Shown here one piece after another: positions 53,229 to 63,299 of a stretch of 64,000 bases of DNA (position 1 is the stretch's first letter; each line of letters opens with the position of its first letter). The notes below the pieces were generated by a model. It did not search any database, was not told the origin of the DNA, and saw only the letters and a list, made by a program, of their open reading frames with translations. Origin of the DNA: an uncultured Pirellulaceae bacterium (GTDB lineage Bacteria; Planctomycetota; Planctomycetia; Pirellulales; Pirellulaceae); the NCBI GenBank assembly GCA_905480545.1, contig CAJQQR010000052.1, positions 1 through 64,000 of the forward strand, given 5' to 3'. The position numbers and the translations under genes are program-made.

Positions 53229-56210
53229 ATGCGCTACTTCAATTCCATATTCACGCATCCGTTGCAATTCCTTTTGCATTCGTTGCTGCTCCTCCTGCAG
53301 ATCCATCTCTGCAAAATGACAGCGATTGGGGAAGATTCTTTTGAACGCCATGTTGCGCCGATTTTGATTAAACGATGCGTCGAATGTCACAATCAAACCG
53401 AATCAAGTGGCGGTTTGGATTTGACCAATAGAAAATCATTTCGTTCTGGCGGGGATTCAGGTGAAGAACTTTTTAATCCTGTCGTGGAAGAAAACTACCT
53501 GATCGATCGTATTGTCAGCGGCGAAATGCCACCAGAAGAACGCGGAACTTCGAAACGGTTGCCAGACTCAGAAATCGGTGAACTGAAGAAGTGGATTCGG
53601 GATGCAGCAACTTGGCCGGCTGACCGCGAACTGGATTTATACGAATTCACCAACGAAGTTCGAGGTGGCCGAGATTGGTGGAGTTTTCAGCCGATTCAAG
53701 CGTACCCAACTCCAGGATCCAGCCTGTCAAATTCCGCATTTCACAATCCCATCGATGCATTTGTTTTTGACCAACACAAAAAAAACGGATTGAATTTTGC
53801 CCCCGTAGCATCGCGTGAACGAATTTTTCGGCGGGTGTCTTTTGATGTTGTTGGATTGCCGCCCACGGCCGAAGACCTGGAGCAATTCGCCCACGACGAA
53901 ACTCCAGATGCCTATTCGAAATTGGTAGATCGGCTTTTAAGTTCTCCACGATTTGGTGAACACGTTGGTCGGGACTGGCTAGATCTGGTTCGCTATGCAG
54001 ATACAAACGGTTATGAGCGGGATGCTGAGAAAAAATTTGCGTGGAAGTACCGCGACTACGTCATCGAATCTTTCAATTCCGACAAACCGTTCGACCAATT
54101 TATCATGCAACAACTGGCGGGCGATCAACTATCACCGCTTAAGGAAGAAAACATTGTTGCAACAACGATGTTGCGATTAGGCACATGGGACGACGAGCCC
54201 AATGATAAACTCGAATACAAATACGACCGACTTGAAGATCTAATTCATGTGACCTCAACGGCGTTTTTGGGTTTAACCGTAAAGTGTGCTCGTTGTCACG
54301 ACCACAAATTTGATCCGATTCCTCAAATTGATTACTATCGCGCGGCAACCATCTTTTGGCCTGGTGACTTGATTGGCAATACCGATGAAAAGGTAAAGGG
54401 TTTTGACGCGTACGGTTGGACCGACCGGACAGCTTCACCGGATCCTGTTCGATTGCTTAAAAAAGGCAACCCCCGCGATCTTGGCGATGTCATCGAGCCT
54501 GGATTCCTTTCGGTGATCAAATTGCTGGATACGCCATTTGCATCACCATCGTCAAACGACGTTGATTCTGGACGTAGGTTTGAATATGCGAATCGTTTGA
54601 TCAACAACAAGAACCCGTTGGTCGCACGAGTGATCGCCAACCGAATTTGGCAGCACTATTTCGGATACGGATTGGTTCGAAGCGTCAATAATTTTGGTTA
54701 CAAGGGTGACTTGCCAACACACCCAAAATTACTTGATTGGTTGGCATCGGAATTAATCCGGAACAATTGGAACATGAAACCCATCCACCGGTTGATTTTA
54801 TTGTCGCGAACTTATCAACAAGATTCCGTGCATCCAGAAGCGAAAAGAATGTTTGCGGTCGACCCCTTAAACCAATTCCTTTGGCGGATGAATCGTAGAC
54901 GATTGAAAGCAGAAGCGATCCGCGACACGTTTTTGGTATTGTCCGGCGACTTGAATTTTCAAATGGGAGGCCGTGGGTTTACACCAGACGTTTCTGAAGA
55001 AGCACTGGAAGGGCTCTCTAAACAGGCGGGAGCATGGAGCGCCTCCACTTTCGATCAACAATCGCGTCGTGCCGCATACATGAACGTCAAGCGATCCTTA
55101 GTCCCGCCATTGATTGCAAATTTTGATTTTGCCGATTCAACACGACCATGCGGACAACGCGATTTGACCATTGTTGCCCCACAAGCCCTTGCGCTCATGA
55201 ACAATCATTTCGTTCATGAGCAAAGCTCGCGTTTTGCAGATCGGATTTCTAGTCAATCACAAGATATTAAAGAAAGCGTTTCGACCGCAATGCGTTTTGC
55301 CCTTGGCCGCGAACCCTCGACAAACGAAATAAGAAATGCTGTCGAATTCGTTAAGGAACAAAAACAAACCTTTGAAATCACACGAAAAGCCGATCGACTT
55401 CTCAGTCAAGCTGCGAATTCAAAAAAAGCTCCCTTGGAGTTGCCAACCGAACGGATGAAGCTTCATTTGGAAGCCGGAAAAAATTTGGTGATGGATGAAG
55501 CGAAAAAGATTTTACGATGGTCTGATAAAAAAAGGAACGTATTCGCTACACCTGCAAGTCAGCGCTTAGCACCAAATTTTCTATTAAATGCATTGGACCA
55601 ACATCCAGCGGTTGAATTCAATGGCGTTGATCAGTTCCTGGAAATTAACGCGCAAGTATTGGAATCTGCTGAATTCACAATTGTCTTCGTCGGACACGAC
55701 AATAACCAAACGGGGAGTCGCGAATTCTTTTCCAACTGGAATCGTAACGGGAATTCAACTTCCTCCGTTTTCCTCGGTTTGACAGATGGGCGTTCCGTTC
55801 GGTTTTCAGATCAGTTTCGTGCCGTGGGCCCCGTTGGCCAACGGCCATTTTTGATGTCGGCGGTTACCAGCAAAAGTCGACTTTCGCTGTATATCGGTCG
55901 CAATGAGATTGGACATCGCCGCACTGGACTGTCCGATCGCAAACTTGATACGAAATATGTTTTGGGAACGCAGGGGAACTTTGGTGCGGAATATTTAAAA
56001 GGTTGGCTCGCGGAAATCATCGTATATGATCGAGCATTATCAAAACGCGAACTTGAATCTGTCTGGGGCGTGATGGAGGCTAAATATCCGTCAATCACTA
56101 CCGAAAACAGCTCTACCCAAAAAGCCGTTGAACAGACTCCCGAAACGCTGGCTTTCGCTTCTTTTTGCCACGTGCTTTTCAATTCCAACGAATTGATTTT
56201 CGTTGACTAA
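53229..56210 (+). CDS. Planctomycete cytochrome c / DUF1549 / DUF1553 / LamG protein
   Basis: A 993-aa exported protein with a signal peptide (hydrophobic 12-27). PSCyt1 heme domain with CVECH near residue 50 and GEMPPEE distal segment; DUF1549 (about 170-375: IDAFVFDQHKKNG, RRVSFDVVGLPPTAEDLEQF, FGEHVGRDWLDLVRYADTNGYERD, then KCARCHDHKFDPI with a second CxxCH); DUF1553 (about 450-700: NPLVARVIANRIWQHYFGYGLV, LRRLKAEAIRD-like). A C-terminal LamG-like domain (about 790-960) is added. It is followed after 14 bases by a DUF1501 gene, the standard partner. These pairs are abundant in planctomycetes and are linked by context to extracellular polysaccharide use; biochemistry unknown. Confidence 0.92.
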   Translation: MRYFNSIFTHPLQFLLHSLLLLLQIHLCKMTAIGEDSFERHVAPILIKRCVECHNQTESSGGLDLTNRKSFRSGGDSGEELFNPVVEENYLIDRIVSGEMPPEERGTSKRLPDSEIGELKKWIRDAATWPADRELDLYEFTNEVRGGRDWWSFQPIQAYPTPGSSLSNSAFHNPIDAFVFDQHKKNGLNFAPVASRERIFRRVSFDVVGLPPTAEDLEQFAHDETPDAYSKLVDRLLSSPRFGEHVGRDWLDLVRYADTNGYERDAEKKFAWKYRDYVIESFNSDKPFDQFIMQQLAGDQLSPLKEENIVATTMLRLGTWDDEPNDKLEYKYDRLEDLIHVTSTAFLGLTVKCARCHDHKFDPIPQIDYYRAATIFWPGDLIGNTDEKVKGFDAYGWTDRTASPDPVRLLKKGNPRDLGDVIEPGFLSVIKLLDTPFASPSSNDVDSGRRFEYANRLINNKNPLVARVIANRIWQHYFGYGLVRSVNNFGYKGDLPTHPKLLDWLASELIRNNWNMKPIHRLILLSRTYQQDSVHPEAKRMFAVDPLNQFLWRMNRRRLKAEAIRDTFLVLSGDLNFQMGGRGFTPDVSEEALEGLSKQAGAWSASTFDQQSRRAAYMNVKRSLVPPLIANFDFADSTRPCGQRDLTIVAPQALALMNNHFVHEQSSRFADRISSQSQDIKESVSTAMRFALGREPSTNEIRNAVEFVKEQKQTFEITRKADRLLSQAANSKKAPLELPTERMKLHLEAGKNLVMDEAKKILRWSDKKRNVFATPASQRLAPNFLLNALDQHPAVEFNGVDQFLEINAQVLESAEFTIVFVGHDNNQTGSREFFSNWNRNGNSTSSVFLGLTDGRSVRFSDQFRAVGPVGQRPFLMSAVTSKSRLSLYIGRNEIGHRRTGLSDRKLDTKYVLGTQGNFGAEYLKGWLAEIIVYDRALSKRELESVWGVMEAKYPSITTENSSTQKAVEQTPETLAFASFCHVLFNSNELIFVD

Positions 56211-56224
56211 AACAAGTAGGTGCT

Positions 56225-57697
56225 ATGAAACATCATCAGAAGAGATCAGCCAATCGATATCCCTGTGGCATTTCTCGTCGCGAGGCGGTTTGGCAAATGG
56301 GATGCGGTTTTGCTGGACTGGCATTGGTTGATTTGCTCTCCGAGTCGAATTTCTTTGATGGCGTTGCCCATGCGGACGACCTGGAGACTTTGCAACCCCA
56401 ATCGCCCACAAGACATTTCGACTCAAAAATCAAGTCTGTAATATTCTTGATGATGAACGGTGCTCCATCGCAGGTCGATACATTTGATTACAAGCCGATG
56501 CTGCGAAAGTATTCAGGTAAAGAACTGCCAGCAGATAAAAACTTTATCAATTCAGGCGGACGAAAGATCGGATACTTAACTCCAGAATTTCGAAAATTTC
56601 GACGAGGTGGTGATTCTGGATTATTGATTTCTGATTATTTCCCCAACGTTCGACAACACGCGGATAAGCTTGCCGTAATCAACTCTTGCCACACCGACAG
56701 TCATGCGCACGGGTCGGCGTTGGTTGCAATGAATACCGGCAGCGTCTTTATTGGAAGACCATCGCTTGGAAGTTGGTCGGTGTATGGCCTGGGAAGTGAA
56801 AATGAAAACCTGCCCGGCTATGTGGTGATCATGGATAAACGAGGAGGCCCGATTAGTGGTCAACCAAATTATTCAGCCGGTTTCATGCCGGCACAGTATC
56901 AGGGGACGTTATTTCGACCGACCGGGGATCCTGTTTTGGATTTGTCTGGCCCCGAGCACATGACCGCGAAAACACAGCTTCAGCAGCTTGAGTTCCTTAA
57001 AAAAATAAATCGGGCGCATGCCAAGTCACGGCAAAACGATGACCAACTATTAGCAAGGATCAAGAGCTATGAGTTAGCCTATCGGATGCAGTCAGAAGCA
57101 CCTGAAGCTGTCTCGTTCGCTGATGAAACTCAAGAGACACTTGATCTCTACGGTGTTGGGAAAGAACCGACTGATGAATACGGGCGTAATTGCCTGATCG
57201 GTCGACGTTTGGTTGAGCGTGGCGTTCGCTTTGTCCAGCTATATTCCGGTGGCGGCCATTTGGAGGACACATGGGATGCACATGCGGGAATCGAATCCAA
57301 CCATGGGAAGCATGCCGCAGAAGTTGATCAGCCAATCGCTGGTTTGTTAACCGATCTTGAGCGGAGAGGTTTATTGGACGAGACGCTCGTTGTTTGGGGT
57401 GGTGAATTCGGCCGGATGCCGTTTAGCGAAGGAAAAAATCAACCCGGGCGGAATCACAACCCCTACGGTTTTACGATGTGGTTTGCCGGCGGTGGCGTGA
57501 AAGGTGGAATCAATTACGGCGCGACGGATGAACTTGGCTTTGCGGCGGTCGACAACAAAGCCCATGTCCATGACATCCATGCCACGATCCTTCACTTACT
57601 CGGCTTGGATCACGAACGGTTGTCTTACTTTTACCAAGGAAGAAAAGAAACGTTGACTGATGTACATGGGCAGGTTCTTCGCGGCGTTCTCGCGTAG
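56225..57697 (+). CDS. DUF1501 sulfatase-like secreted protein
   Basis: A 490-aa protein with a Tat-type signal (SRREAVWQMGCGFAGLALVDLL), so probably exported folded. DUF1501 signatures: VIFLMMNGAPSQVDTFDYKP, NSCHTDSHAHGSALVAMNTG, GRRLVERGVRFVQLYSGGG, DTWDAH, LVVWGGEFGRMPFSEG and GRNHNPYGFTMWFAGGGVKGG. The fold is alkaline-phosphatase/sulfatase-like with metal ligands of the DTFD, HSDSH-like and HNP kind. It starts 14 bases after the DUF1549/DUF1553 gene, with which it forms a two-gene operon. Substrate not known. Confidence 0.93.
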   Translation: MKHHQKRSANRYPCGISRREAVWQMGCGFAGLALVDLLSESNFFDGVAHADDLETLQPQSPTRHFDSKIKSVIFLMMNGAPSQVDTFDYKPMLRKYSGKELPADKNFINSGGRKIGYLTPEFRKFRRGGDSGLLISDYFPNVRQHADKLAVINSCHTDSHAHGSALVAMNTGSVFIGRPSLGSWSVYGLGSENENLPGYVVIMDKRGGPISGQPNYSAGFMPAQYQGTLFRPTGDPVLDLSGPEHMTAKTQLQQLEFLKKINRAHAKSRQNDDQLLARIKSYELAYRMQSEAPEAVSFADETQETLDLYGVGKEPTDEYGRNCLIGRRLVERGVRFVQLYSGGGHLEDTWDAHAGIESNHGKHAAEVDQPIAGLLTDLERRGLLDETLVVWGGEFGRMPFSEGKNQPGRNHNPYGFTMWFAGGGVKGGINYGATDELGFAAVDNKAHVHDIHATILHLLGLDHERLSYFYQGRKETLTDVHGQVLRGVLA

Positions 57698-57805
57698 CAG
57701 ATTGACCAACGGTTCGATTCTCGGCAGAAACCCAAACGAACCTGAGGGGAACGTCCAGCGATTCGCCTTGCTCGCGGGGGATTGGTAAACTAGCAGTCGC
57801 CTTGG

Positions 57806-58678
57806 TTAGGTTCCGCAAAAATTGATCGCTTCCAAGACCTTTGCTGTCGATTTCGATTTATTCAACACATAAAAATGCAGCCCGCAAACACCGTGCGTTT
57901 TGAGTTCATCAACTTGCTGCGTTGCAAATTCGATTCCGACATCCAATTGAGCTTCATCCGAGTTCGCCGCATCCAATTGGCTTGTTAGACCAGATGGTAA
58001 TTTGGAATCACACAATTTGGCGATTCGCTGAATCTGCTTCAGGCTAACAACCGGCAAGATTCCGGGAACGATGGGAACGTTAATTTGCCGATCGGCGCAC
58101 AAATCCTGAAATCGAAAAAAGTCTTGGTTATCGTAGAACAACTGCGTAATGATAATGTCGGCGCCAGCGTCGACTTTTCGCTTTAGGTTGTCCAGATCGA
58201 TATCCATTGAAACGGCTTCGCGATGTTTCTCTGGATACCCCGCAACTGCGATTCCCAGCTGATTAAATTCAGACCGAATCAGCTCGACCAATTCATTGGC
58301 ATATGAAAGTCCACCTGCATGCGATTGAAATTCGGTTTCACCCTGCGGCGGATCGCCACGGAGGGCAACGATGTAATCGACATTCCGATCACATGCTTTC
58401 TGCAGGTAAATCCGTAGTTGATCAACCGTCGAACCCACAACCGTTAAATGTGAAGCGACTGGAACATCAAAATCATTTTTTACTTTTGAAATAATGTCGA
58501 GGGTCTTGTCTTGTTCCGATCCACCTGCACCGTAAGTACAAGTCACATAGTCAGGAGAAAATTCCATCAACTTTTTGAGTTGCGAGTAAAGCTGTGTTTC
58601 GCCTTTTTCTGTTTTTGGCGGAAAAAGCTCAAACGATAAGCCGGTACGATCAGAGCGATAGTGATTAGTGAGTGTCAT
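57806..58678 (-). CDS. metF: Methylenetetrahydrofolate reductase
   Basis: A 290-aa FAD-dependent enzyme that reduces 5,10-methylene-THF to 5-methyl-THF for methionine synthesis. Seen: SFELFPPKTEKGE (catalytic Glu), YVTCTYGAGGSEQDKTLDI, ASHLTVVGST, YIVALRGDPP (folate Asp), AGYPEKH, KVDAGADIIITQLFYDN and the closing VCGLHFYVLNKS. Length is standard for bacterial MetF. Convergent with the DUF1501 gene and divergent from asnB. I looked for a SAM riboswitch in the short upstream stretch and saw none. Confidence 0.94.
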   Translation of the reverse strand: MTLTNHYRSDRTGLSFELFPPKTEKGETQLYSQLKKLMEFSPDYVTCTYGAGGSEQDKTLDIISKVKNDFDVPVASHLTVVGSTVDQLRIYLQKACDRNVDYIVALRGDPPQGETEFQSHAGGLSYANELVELIRSEFNQLGIAVAGYPEKHREAVSMDIDLDNLKRKVDAGADIIITQLFYDNQDFFRFQDLCADRQINVPIVPGILPVVSLKQIQRIAKLCDSKLPSGLTSQLDAANSDEAQLDVGIEFATQQVDELKTHGVCGLHFYVLNKSKSTAKVLEAINFCGT

Positions 58679-58954
58679 AGAGATTCAAAGAAAAAATTAG
58701 AACAACATCGATATTCTAGTTGGCAAACTAGATTTCAATAAGCGGCAAAACAGCGCCAAATGATTGATTTTCGAACAGCTTGCTAGGTAAACCGTAGCAT
58801 TCTACCAATTATCAACGATTTCGTTTTTACGAAGCGGACTTTCAGAACCATTCGAATCACCTGGAATAAATCGCGGTTTAGTTAAAGACGGTGGATTCAC
58901 TCCGTTTTCACAAGTCCTATTTTCGGCAATCGTTTCTTTCCGAAAACTTTTGGC

Positions 58955-60868
58955 ATGTGTGGAATCCTTGGAATTGTTACTTCGACAGATCAAACCGTAT
59001 CGCTTTGTGATTCGGAAATTGCCGTCATGCGCGATCAGATGCGTGCCCGCGGGCCGGATGATGCGACTTTGCTTCGACGAGATCATTTTGTTTTCGCGCA
59101 CCGGCGTTTGGCAATTCGCGATTTGGCCGGTGGCCGACAACCGATCGTTTCGGCGAACCAACGTTTTGTCCTTGTCTACAATGGTGAAATCTATAACGAC
59201 GGCACCTTGCGGCGAGATCTAAAGCGACTGGGGCATCGATTTAACACGCGGTGCGATTCGGAAGTCCTTGCCGCGGCATGGCAAGAGTGGCAAGACGGTT
59301 GCATTGAAAAGCTACGCGGCATGTTCTCGTTTGCTGTCTATGATTCGCGAACCCATCAGCTAACGTTGGTACGTGATCGATTTGGCATCAAACCGCTTTT
59401 CTATGCGAAGATCGATCGCGATTTCGTGTTTGCAAGTTCGATTCCCGCCATCTTAAAACATCCAAAATTTTCAGCGAAGCCAAATTTGGCAACGGTAAGC
59501 CACTACCTTTCGACGCTGCGAATCACGCTGGATGACATGACACTTTTTGATGGAATTAACACAGTCCGACCGGCCGAAAAGATTCAAGTCGCTGATTCCA
59601 AAATAGATCGAGCCTATTATTGGCAACCGCCAATCGCTGACGAGCAACCACAAATGACGTTTGACGAAGCGGTTGCTCAACTGGAAAAAAACCTCCGTGA
59701 ATCCGTTTCAATGCGAATGGTTAGCGATGTTCCAATTGGCATGATGTTAAGCGGCGGTGTTGATTCGAACACGTTATCCAGCTTGATCAAGGACGAAACT
59801 CATTCGTCCTTTCATGCGGTTTGCGGAGGTGGAGTTGATGAGACTTTCCCAATAGACAATAGCGATTTTAAATTCGCAGAAGAATGCGCAACTCATAATC
59901 GCCTTGATTTTGAAACCGTCGAACTTGACTCTGATTCCTATCTTGACGGTTGGCAGAATTTGGTGGATCAATATCAAACACCGGTGTCTACGCCAACGGA
60001 CGTCATCATCAACCGAATTGCACAAAACTTGAAACGCACGGTAGGGGTTGCCATTGGCGGTGAAGGGGCTGACGAAGCGTGTTGTGGATATCAGATTCCG
60101 CATTGGGCAGGGAACGACTTCGATCTTTTGAATTCGCTGGATCAAATTGGTTCAAATCAGTCAGCCACGGCATTCACAAGCTTGCGATCACAATATGGCG
60201 ATCAGTTTTTTGGCTCCGCAGGCGACCACTATTTGGCCTGCAACGGCCTGATACCTCGTGAAATCCAAAAAACCCTTTTCCGTGAACAAGCTTGGGAAAA
60301 CGCGTTTGCCGATCATGCGGTCGAAAACTATTACGATAACCTGTTCGCATCGCTTGGAGAGATGGCCAACGTTGAAAAGACCGCTCACGTTTTATTGCGA
60401 ACCAATCTCGAAAGTCTCCTTTCAAGGCTTGATAGCGCAACGATGTTAGCCAGCCTTGAATCTCGGGTCCCCTACACGGACCATGTTTTTGTCGAAGACC
60501 TTTTCCGACTACCACGTTCCTACCGAATTGATATTGATCCCAGTGAAGCATCCCCGTGGCGAGCGTCGCTGGATCTTGCGGGTCGAGGGAGCTTACGATC
60601 CAAGCGATTGATTCATTCGTTTGCCGAAAAGATCTTGCCGAAGAATTTGGCCAAGCGTCCCAAATCAAGCTTTGCTACGCCTGTCCCCACTTGGTTGCAG
60701 TCGAAATGGAAAAACGAGATTCAAGAAAAGGTACAGCAGAGTGAGTTTTTACAAAGTCTCTTTCGTAGTGAATCCTTGGAGCAGGTGAACCAATTGCCTG
60801 CTCAGCTTTCCATGTGGAATTGGCCAATCGCAAACTTGGCGATGTGGGGCGACAAAGTTTTCAATTAA
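58955..60868 (+). CDS. asnB: Asparagine synthase (glutamine-hydrolysing)
   Basis: A 637-aa enzyme that makes Asn from Asp, Gln and ATP. The class II glutaminase domain starts at Cys2 (MCGILGIV), with ARGPDD, HRRLAIRDL, VYNGEIYN and CDSEV. The synthetase domain has the PP-loop MLSGGVDSNTL near residue 265 and GGEGADEACCGY. The C-terminal SRVPYTDHVFVEDLF, KRLIHSFAEKILP and KRPKSSFATPV segments are typical. Start at ATG 58955 is fixed because Cys2 must be exposed. The length and late domain fit the AsnB subfamily used either for bulk Asn or in surface polysaccharide clusters; here it stands alone. Confidence 0.94.
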   Translation: MCGILGIVTSTDQTVSLCDSEIAVMRDQMRARGPDDATLLRRDHFVFAHRRLAIRDLAGGRQPIVSANQRFVLVYNGEIYNDGTLRRDLKRLGHRFNTRCDSEVLAAAWQEWQDGCIEKLRGMFSFAVYDSRTHQLTLVRDRFGIKPLFYAKIDRDFVFASSIPAILKHPKFSAKPNLATVSHYLSTLRITLDDMTLFDGINTVRPAEKIQVADSKIDRAYYWQPPIADEQPQMTFDEAVAQLEKNLRESVSMRMVSDVPIGMMLSGGVDSNTLSSLIKDETHSSFHAVCGGGVDETFPIDNSDFKFAEECATHNRLDFETVELDSDSYLDGWQNLVDQYQTPVSTPTDVIINRIAQNLKRTVGVAIGGEGADEACCGYQIPHWAGNDFDLLNSLDQIGSNQSATAFTSLRSQYGDQFFGSAGDHYLACNGLIPREIQKTLFREQAWENAFADHAVENYYDNLFASLGEMANVEKTAHVLLRTNLESLLSRLDSATMLASLESRVPYTDHVFVEDLFRLPRSYRIDIDPSEASPWRASLDLAGRGSLRSKRLIHSFAEKILPKNLAKRPKSSFATPVPTWLQSKWKNEIQEKVQQSEFLQSLFRSESLEQVNQLPAQLSMWNWPIANLAMWGDKVFN

Positions 60869-60894
60869 GTGATCTGATCAGCACATTGCCGATT

Positions 60895-60922
60895 AAAAAA
60901 GGGCGACCGATCACGATCGCCC
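60895..60922 (-). terminator. Terminator of the cyclophilin-domain gene
   Basis: On the minus strand the stem GGGCGA / TCGCCC (60917-60922 with 60901-60906, 10-base loop) is followed by six T (60900-60895). It sits between convergent asnB and the surface protein gene. Confidence 0.8.
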
Positions 60923-60956
60923 CACTGTGTTGCTCATTGCGTCCATCGAATCACTG

Positions 60957-63299
60957 TTAAGCCGAAGGCGTGGCTTCAACAATGCGAATCGTTCGAATGA
61001 CGGTTCCTTCCGAAATGGAATCTAGCAGTTCAATTCCGCTGGAAATTTCTCCAAAAATCGTATGTTTCTGATTCAAATGCTGAACGTTCGCATCGTAGTT
61101 GAAGAAAAACTGGCTGCCATTTGTTGATGTGCCAACGCCACTATTCGCCATCGCCAACAAGCCGCCACGATCGAAATCCAGATCGGGATCAATCTCGTCA
61201 GCAAACCGGTACCCTGGCCCCCCAGTTCCATCTCCCGCCGGATCACCACCTTGTGCAATGAATCCGGCCGTTTCAGATCCGACTAATGAAAGAACTCGAT
61301 GAAAGGTTAAACCGTCGTAATACCCGTCTTGGGCTAAATTGACAAAGTTGTTCACCGTATCGGGTGCAGCATCGTCAAACAGAAGAACCTCAATTTCACC
61401 GGCATCGGTACCAAAGGTCGCCGTGTAAGTATTTGCAGTGTCGATACTCATTTCCGGAGCCAAGGGATACAAATCATTGCGGAAGGCCGGAAAGACATTA
61501 GAAAGCTGGCCGTTACCTGAAAACGCATCAAAATCCTCTGGAACAGGGGCATTCAAGAGTGCATCGACTGAATAAACTTCTGTTGATTCGGCACCCTCTG
61601 TATCGGTCGCCGTTACCGTGATCTCGGCTGTACCAGATTGCAGTGGTTTCCAAGTGACACGCCCGTTTGCGTTAATCGACGGCTGTGGATCCCCGGTACC
61701 AAACGCTGTTCCGGTTCCAGAAACCGTGAAAGTGATATCAGATCCTTCAGCGTCGGTCGCTATAACATCGAATGCATGAAGCGTGTTGACCGTCACCGAT
61801 GAATCAGCGATCGATTCAATCGTTGGAGCATCATTGGTTTCCGTTATTGCCAAGTTCACTCGCGAGGTCATGCTGAACGCTGAGTTGTAATCTACGGAAA
61901 ATCTAATCGTTCGATTTGTCAAATCTGGGGTGTTGGACAGATTATCGTAAGTCACAGTCCGCAACACAGATCGGTAGTTTTCCATGGAACTTCGACCGAA
62001 CAATCGTAGCCGTCCTGTGGTCGCATCGTAACTGGATTGAATCCCTGTTTCGCCCGTATCCACGGCTAAAAACTCTTGATTCGTATCGAGCAGATTGTTG
62101 ATTCCCACAACCGCACCGGTCAGCTCCGAAGTGGCCGAGTTATTAACCGTAAGAAGCTCGGTGGTGAGTGCCGTTGGCCCATCATCTTCGACAAAAGTTG
62201 CGTCTGAATTCAAACCGTTTTCGCCACCGTTCAAATCAACCAATAACGAATCAGATCCAGGTGCAACGCTGTAAATCCGAACGTTGTCGATAAGGGGTCC
62301 CGAACCGTCACCCGCCCCCGATTCATTTGTCCCTGATTCACGAAAAACCAGTTTTGTCTGATCAGAATCGACCGTCATCACAAATCCAAACGACTGCCAG
62401 TTATCTTGTCCAACAAAAACGCCCGCAAATTGGTTGTTGAATCGGATTCTGACTTCATCATCGACGGCGTCCACCTCCGCCCCGCCCGATCGCAAATCGA
62501 AAGCCACGTAATACTGACGTCCAGCAACGGTATCAACCGTTTGATGAACTCGATCCAGTCGTTCGGCTGAACTGTCAAGATTTAGGTACCGATCACCGTC
62601 CGCGCTGATTGCTGGGTCGTTGACCACATCAAGAAACCGCTCACCTGGTGTGCCCACCGAGTTCCAACCGGGAACGTCGGCTGCTGCCAGAAGTCCTGTC
62701 GCCTCACTGTTCACCAGTTCAAAACTGGCGTTTCTGACTTCGGCATCCTCAATATGAACCAATCGAACATCATCAATGAAGCTTCCGGAAGAATCGTTGC
62801 CTTCCTGAATTTCACAGATCACCAAGCGTGATGTCGGGTCAGCTCCACCATTGACTTCCAAAACAATCGTTTGCCAAAACTGCTCGGGACGAAAGACTCC
62901 AAGGCTTGTGCCTTCCCACAGAACCTCAATATCGTTCGTAGAAGCATCCGCACCGCTTTGAACCGTATTACCGCGAAAATCAAGAGAAAGCAGGTAACGC
63001 TCGTTCTCCTGTGTCGCGACATCTTGAGCAACGATATCAAAATCATTGGTCGCATCCAGTTTCAAAACGTAACCGCGAGTAACGTCTCCTTTGAATTCTT
63101 GCACTCGGAGTGAATCGTTGGTGACCGTGTCAGCAACTTCCCAGTTTGGAAAGTCAGCCTGATTCACGAAGCCGTTAACCTCATTTGAGAAGTCCTCGAA
63201 TTCGCCATTTTCAATCAAGTTGGCTCCCGCGACTAAATCGCCCGCCAATAGCTCTCGAGATTCCAGGTGTTCAAATTTAAAAGATTTGGTTTGTTTCAT
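60957..63299 (-). CDS. Large secreted protein with LExRxLLAG start, CBM-like domains and C-terminal cyclophilin
   Basis: A 780-aa protein. The N-terminus (KFEHLESRELLAGD) is the planctomycete LEPRxLLS-type motif found at the start of many large exported proteins. Two similar jelly-roll modules follow (ANLIENGEFEDF ... VLEVNGGADPTSRLVICE; VRNASFELVNSEATG ... TKLVFRES), then Ig/cadherin-like domains (TNDAPTIESIADSSVTVN, VTATDTEGAEST). The last 150 residues are a cyclophilin-type peptidyl-prolyl isomerase: GEIEVLLFDDAAPDTVNNF, YYDGLTFHRVL, GFIAQGGDPAGDGTGGPGY, LAMANSGVGTSTNGSQFFFN. Probable role: cell-surface protein with an attached foldase. ATG 63299 is used; an in-frame GTG at 63308 precedes it. 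A terminator follows. Confidence 0.87.
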   Translation of the reverse strand: MKQTKSFKFEHLESRELLAGDLVAGANLIENGEFEDFSNEVNGFVNQADFPNWEVADTVTNDSLRVQEFKGDVTRGYVLKLDATNDFDIVAQDVATQENERYLLSLDFRGNTVQSGADASTNDIEVLWEGTSLGVFRPEQFWQTIVLEVNGGADPTSRLVICEIQEGNDSSGSFIDDVRLVHIEDAEVRNASFELVNSEATGLLAAADVPGWNSVGTPGERFLDVVNDPAISADGDRYLNLDSSAERLDRVHQTVDTVAGRQYYVAFDLRSGGAEVDAVDDEVRIRFNNQFAGVFVGQDNWQSFGFVMTVDSDQTKLVFRESGTNESGAGDGSGPLIDNVRIYSVAPGSDSLLVDLNGGENGLNSDATFVEDDGPTALTTELLTVNNSATSELTGAVVGINNLLDTNQEFLAVDTGETGIQSSYDATTGRLRLFGRSSMENYRSVLRTVTYDNLSNTPDLTNRTIRFSVDYNSAFSMTSRVNLAITETNDAPTIESIADSSVTVNTLHAFDVIATDAEGSDITFTVSGTGTAFGTGDPQPSINANGRVTWKPLQSGTAEITVTATDTEGAESTEVYSVDALLNAPVPEDFDAFSGNGQLSNVFPAFRNDLYPLAPEMSIDTANTYTATFGTDAGEIEVLLFDDAAPDTVNNFVNLAQDGYYDGLTFHRVLSLVGSETAGFIAQGGDPAGDGTGGPGYRFADEIDPDLDFDRGGLLAMANSGVGTSTNGSQFFFNYDANVQHLNQKHTIFGEISSGIELLDSISEGTVIRTIRIVEATPSA

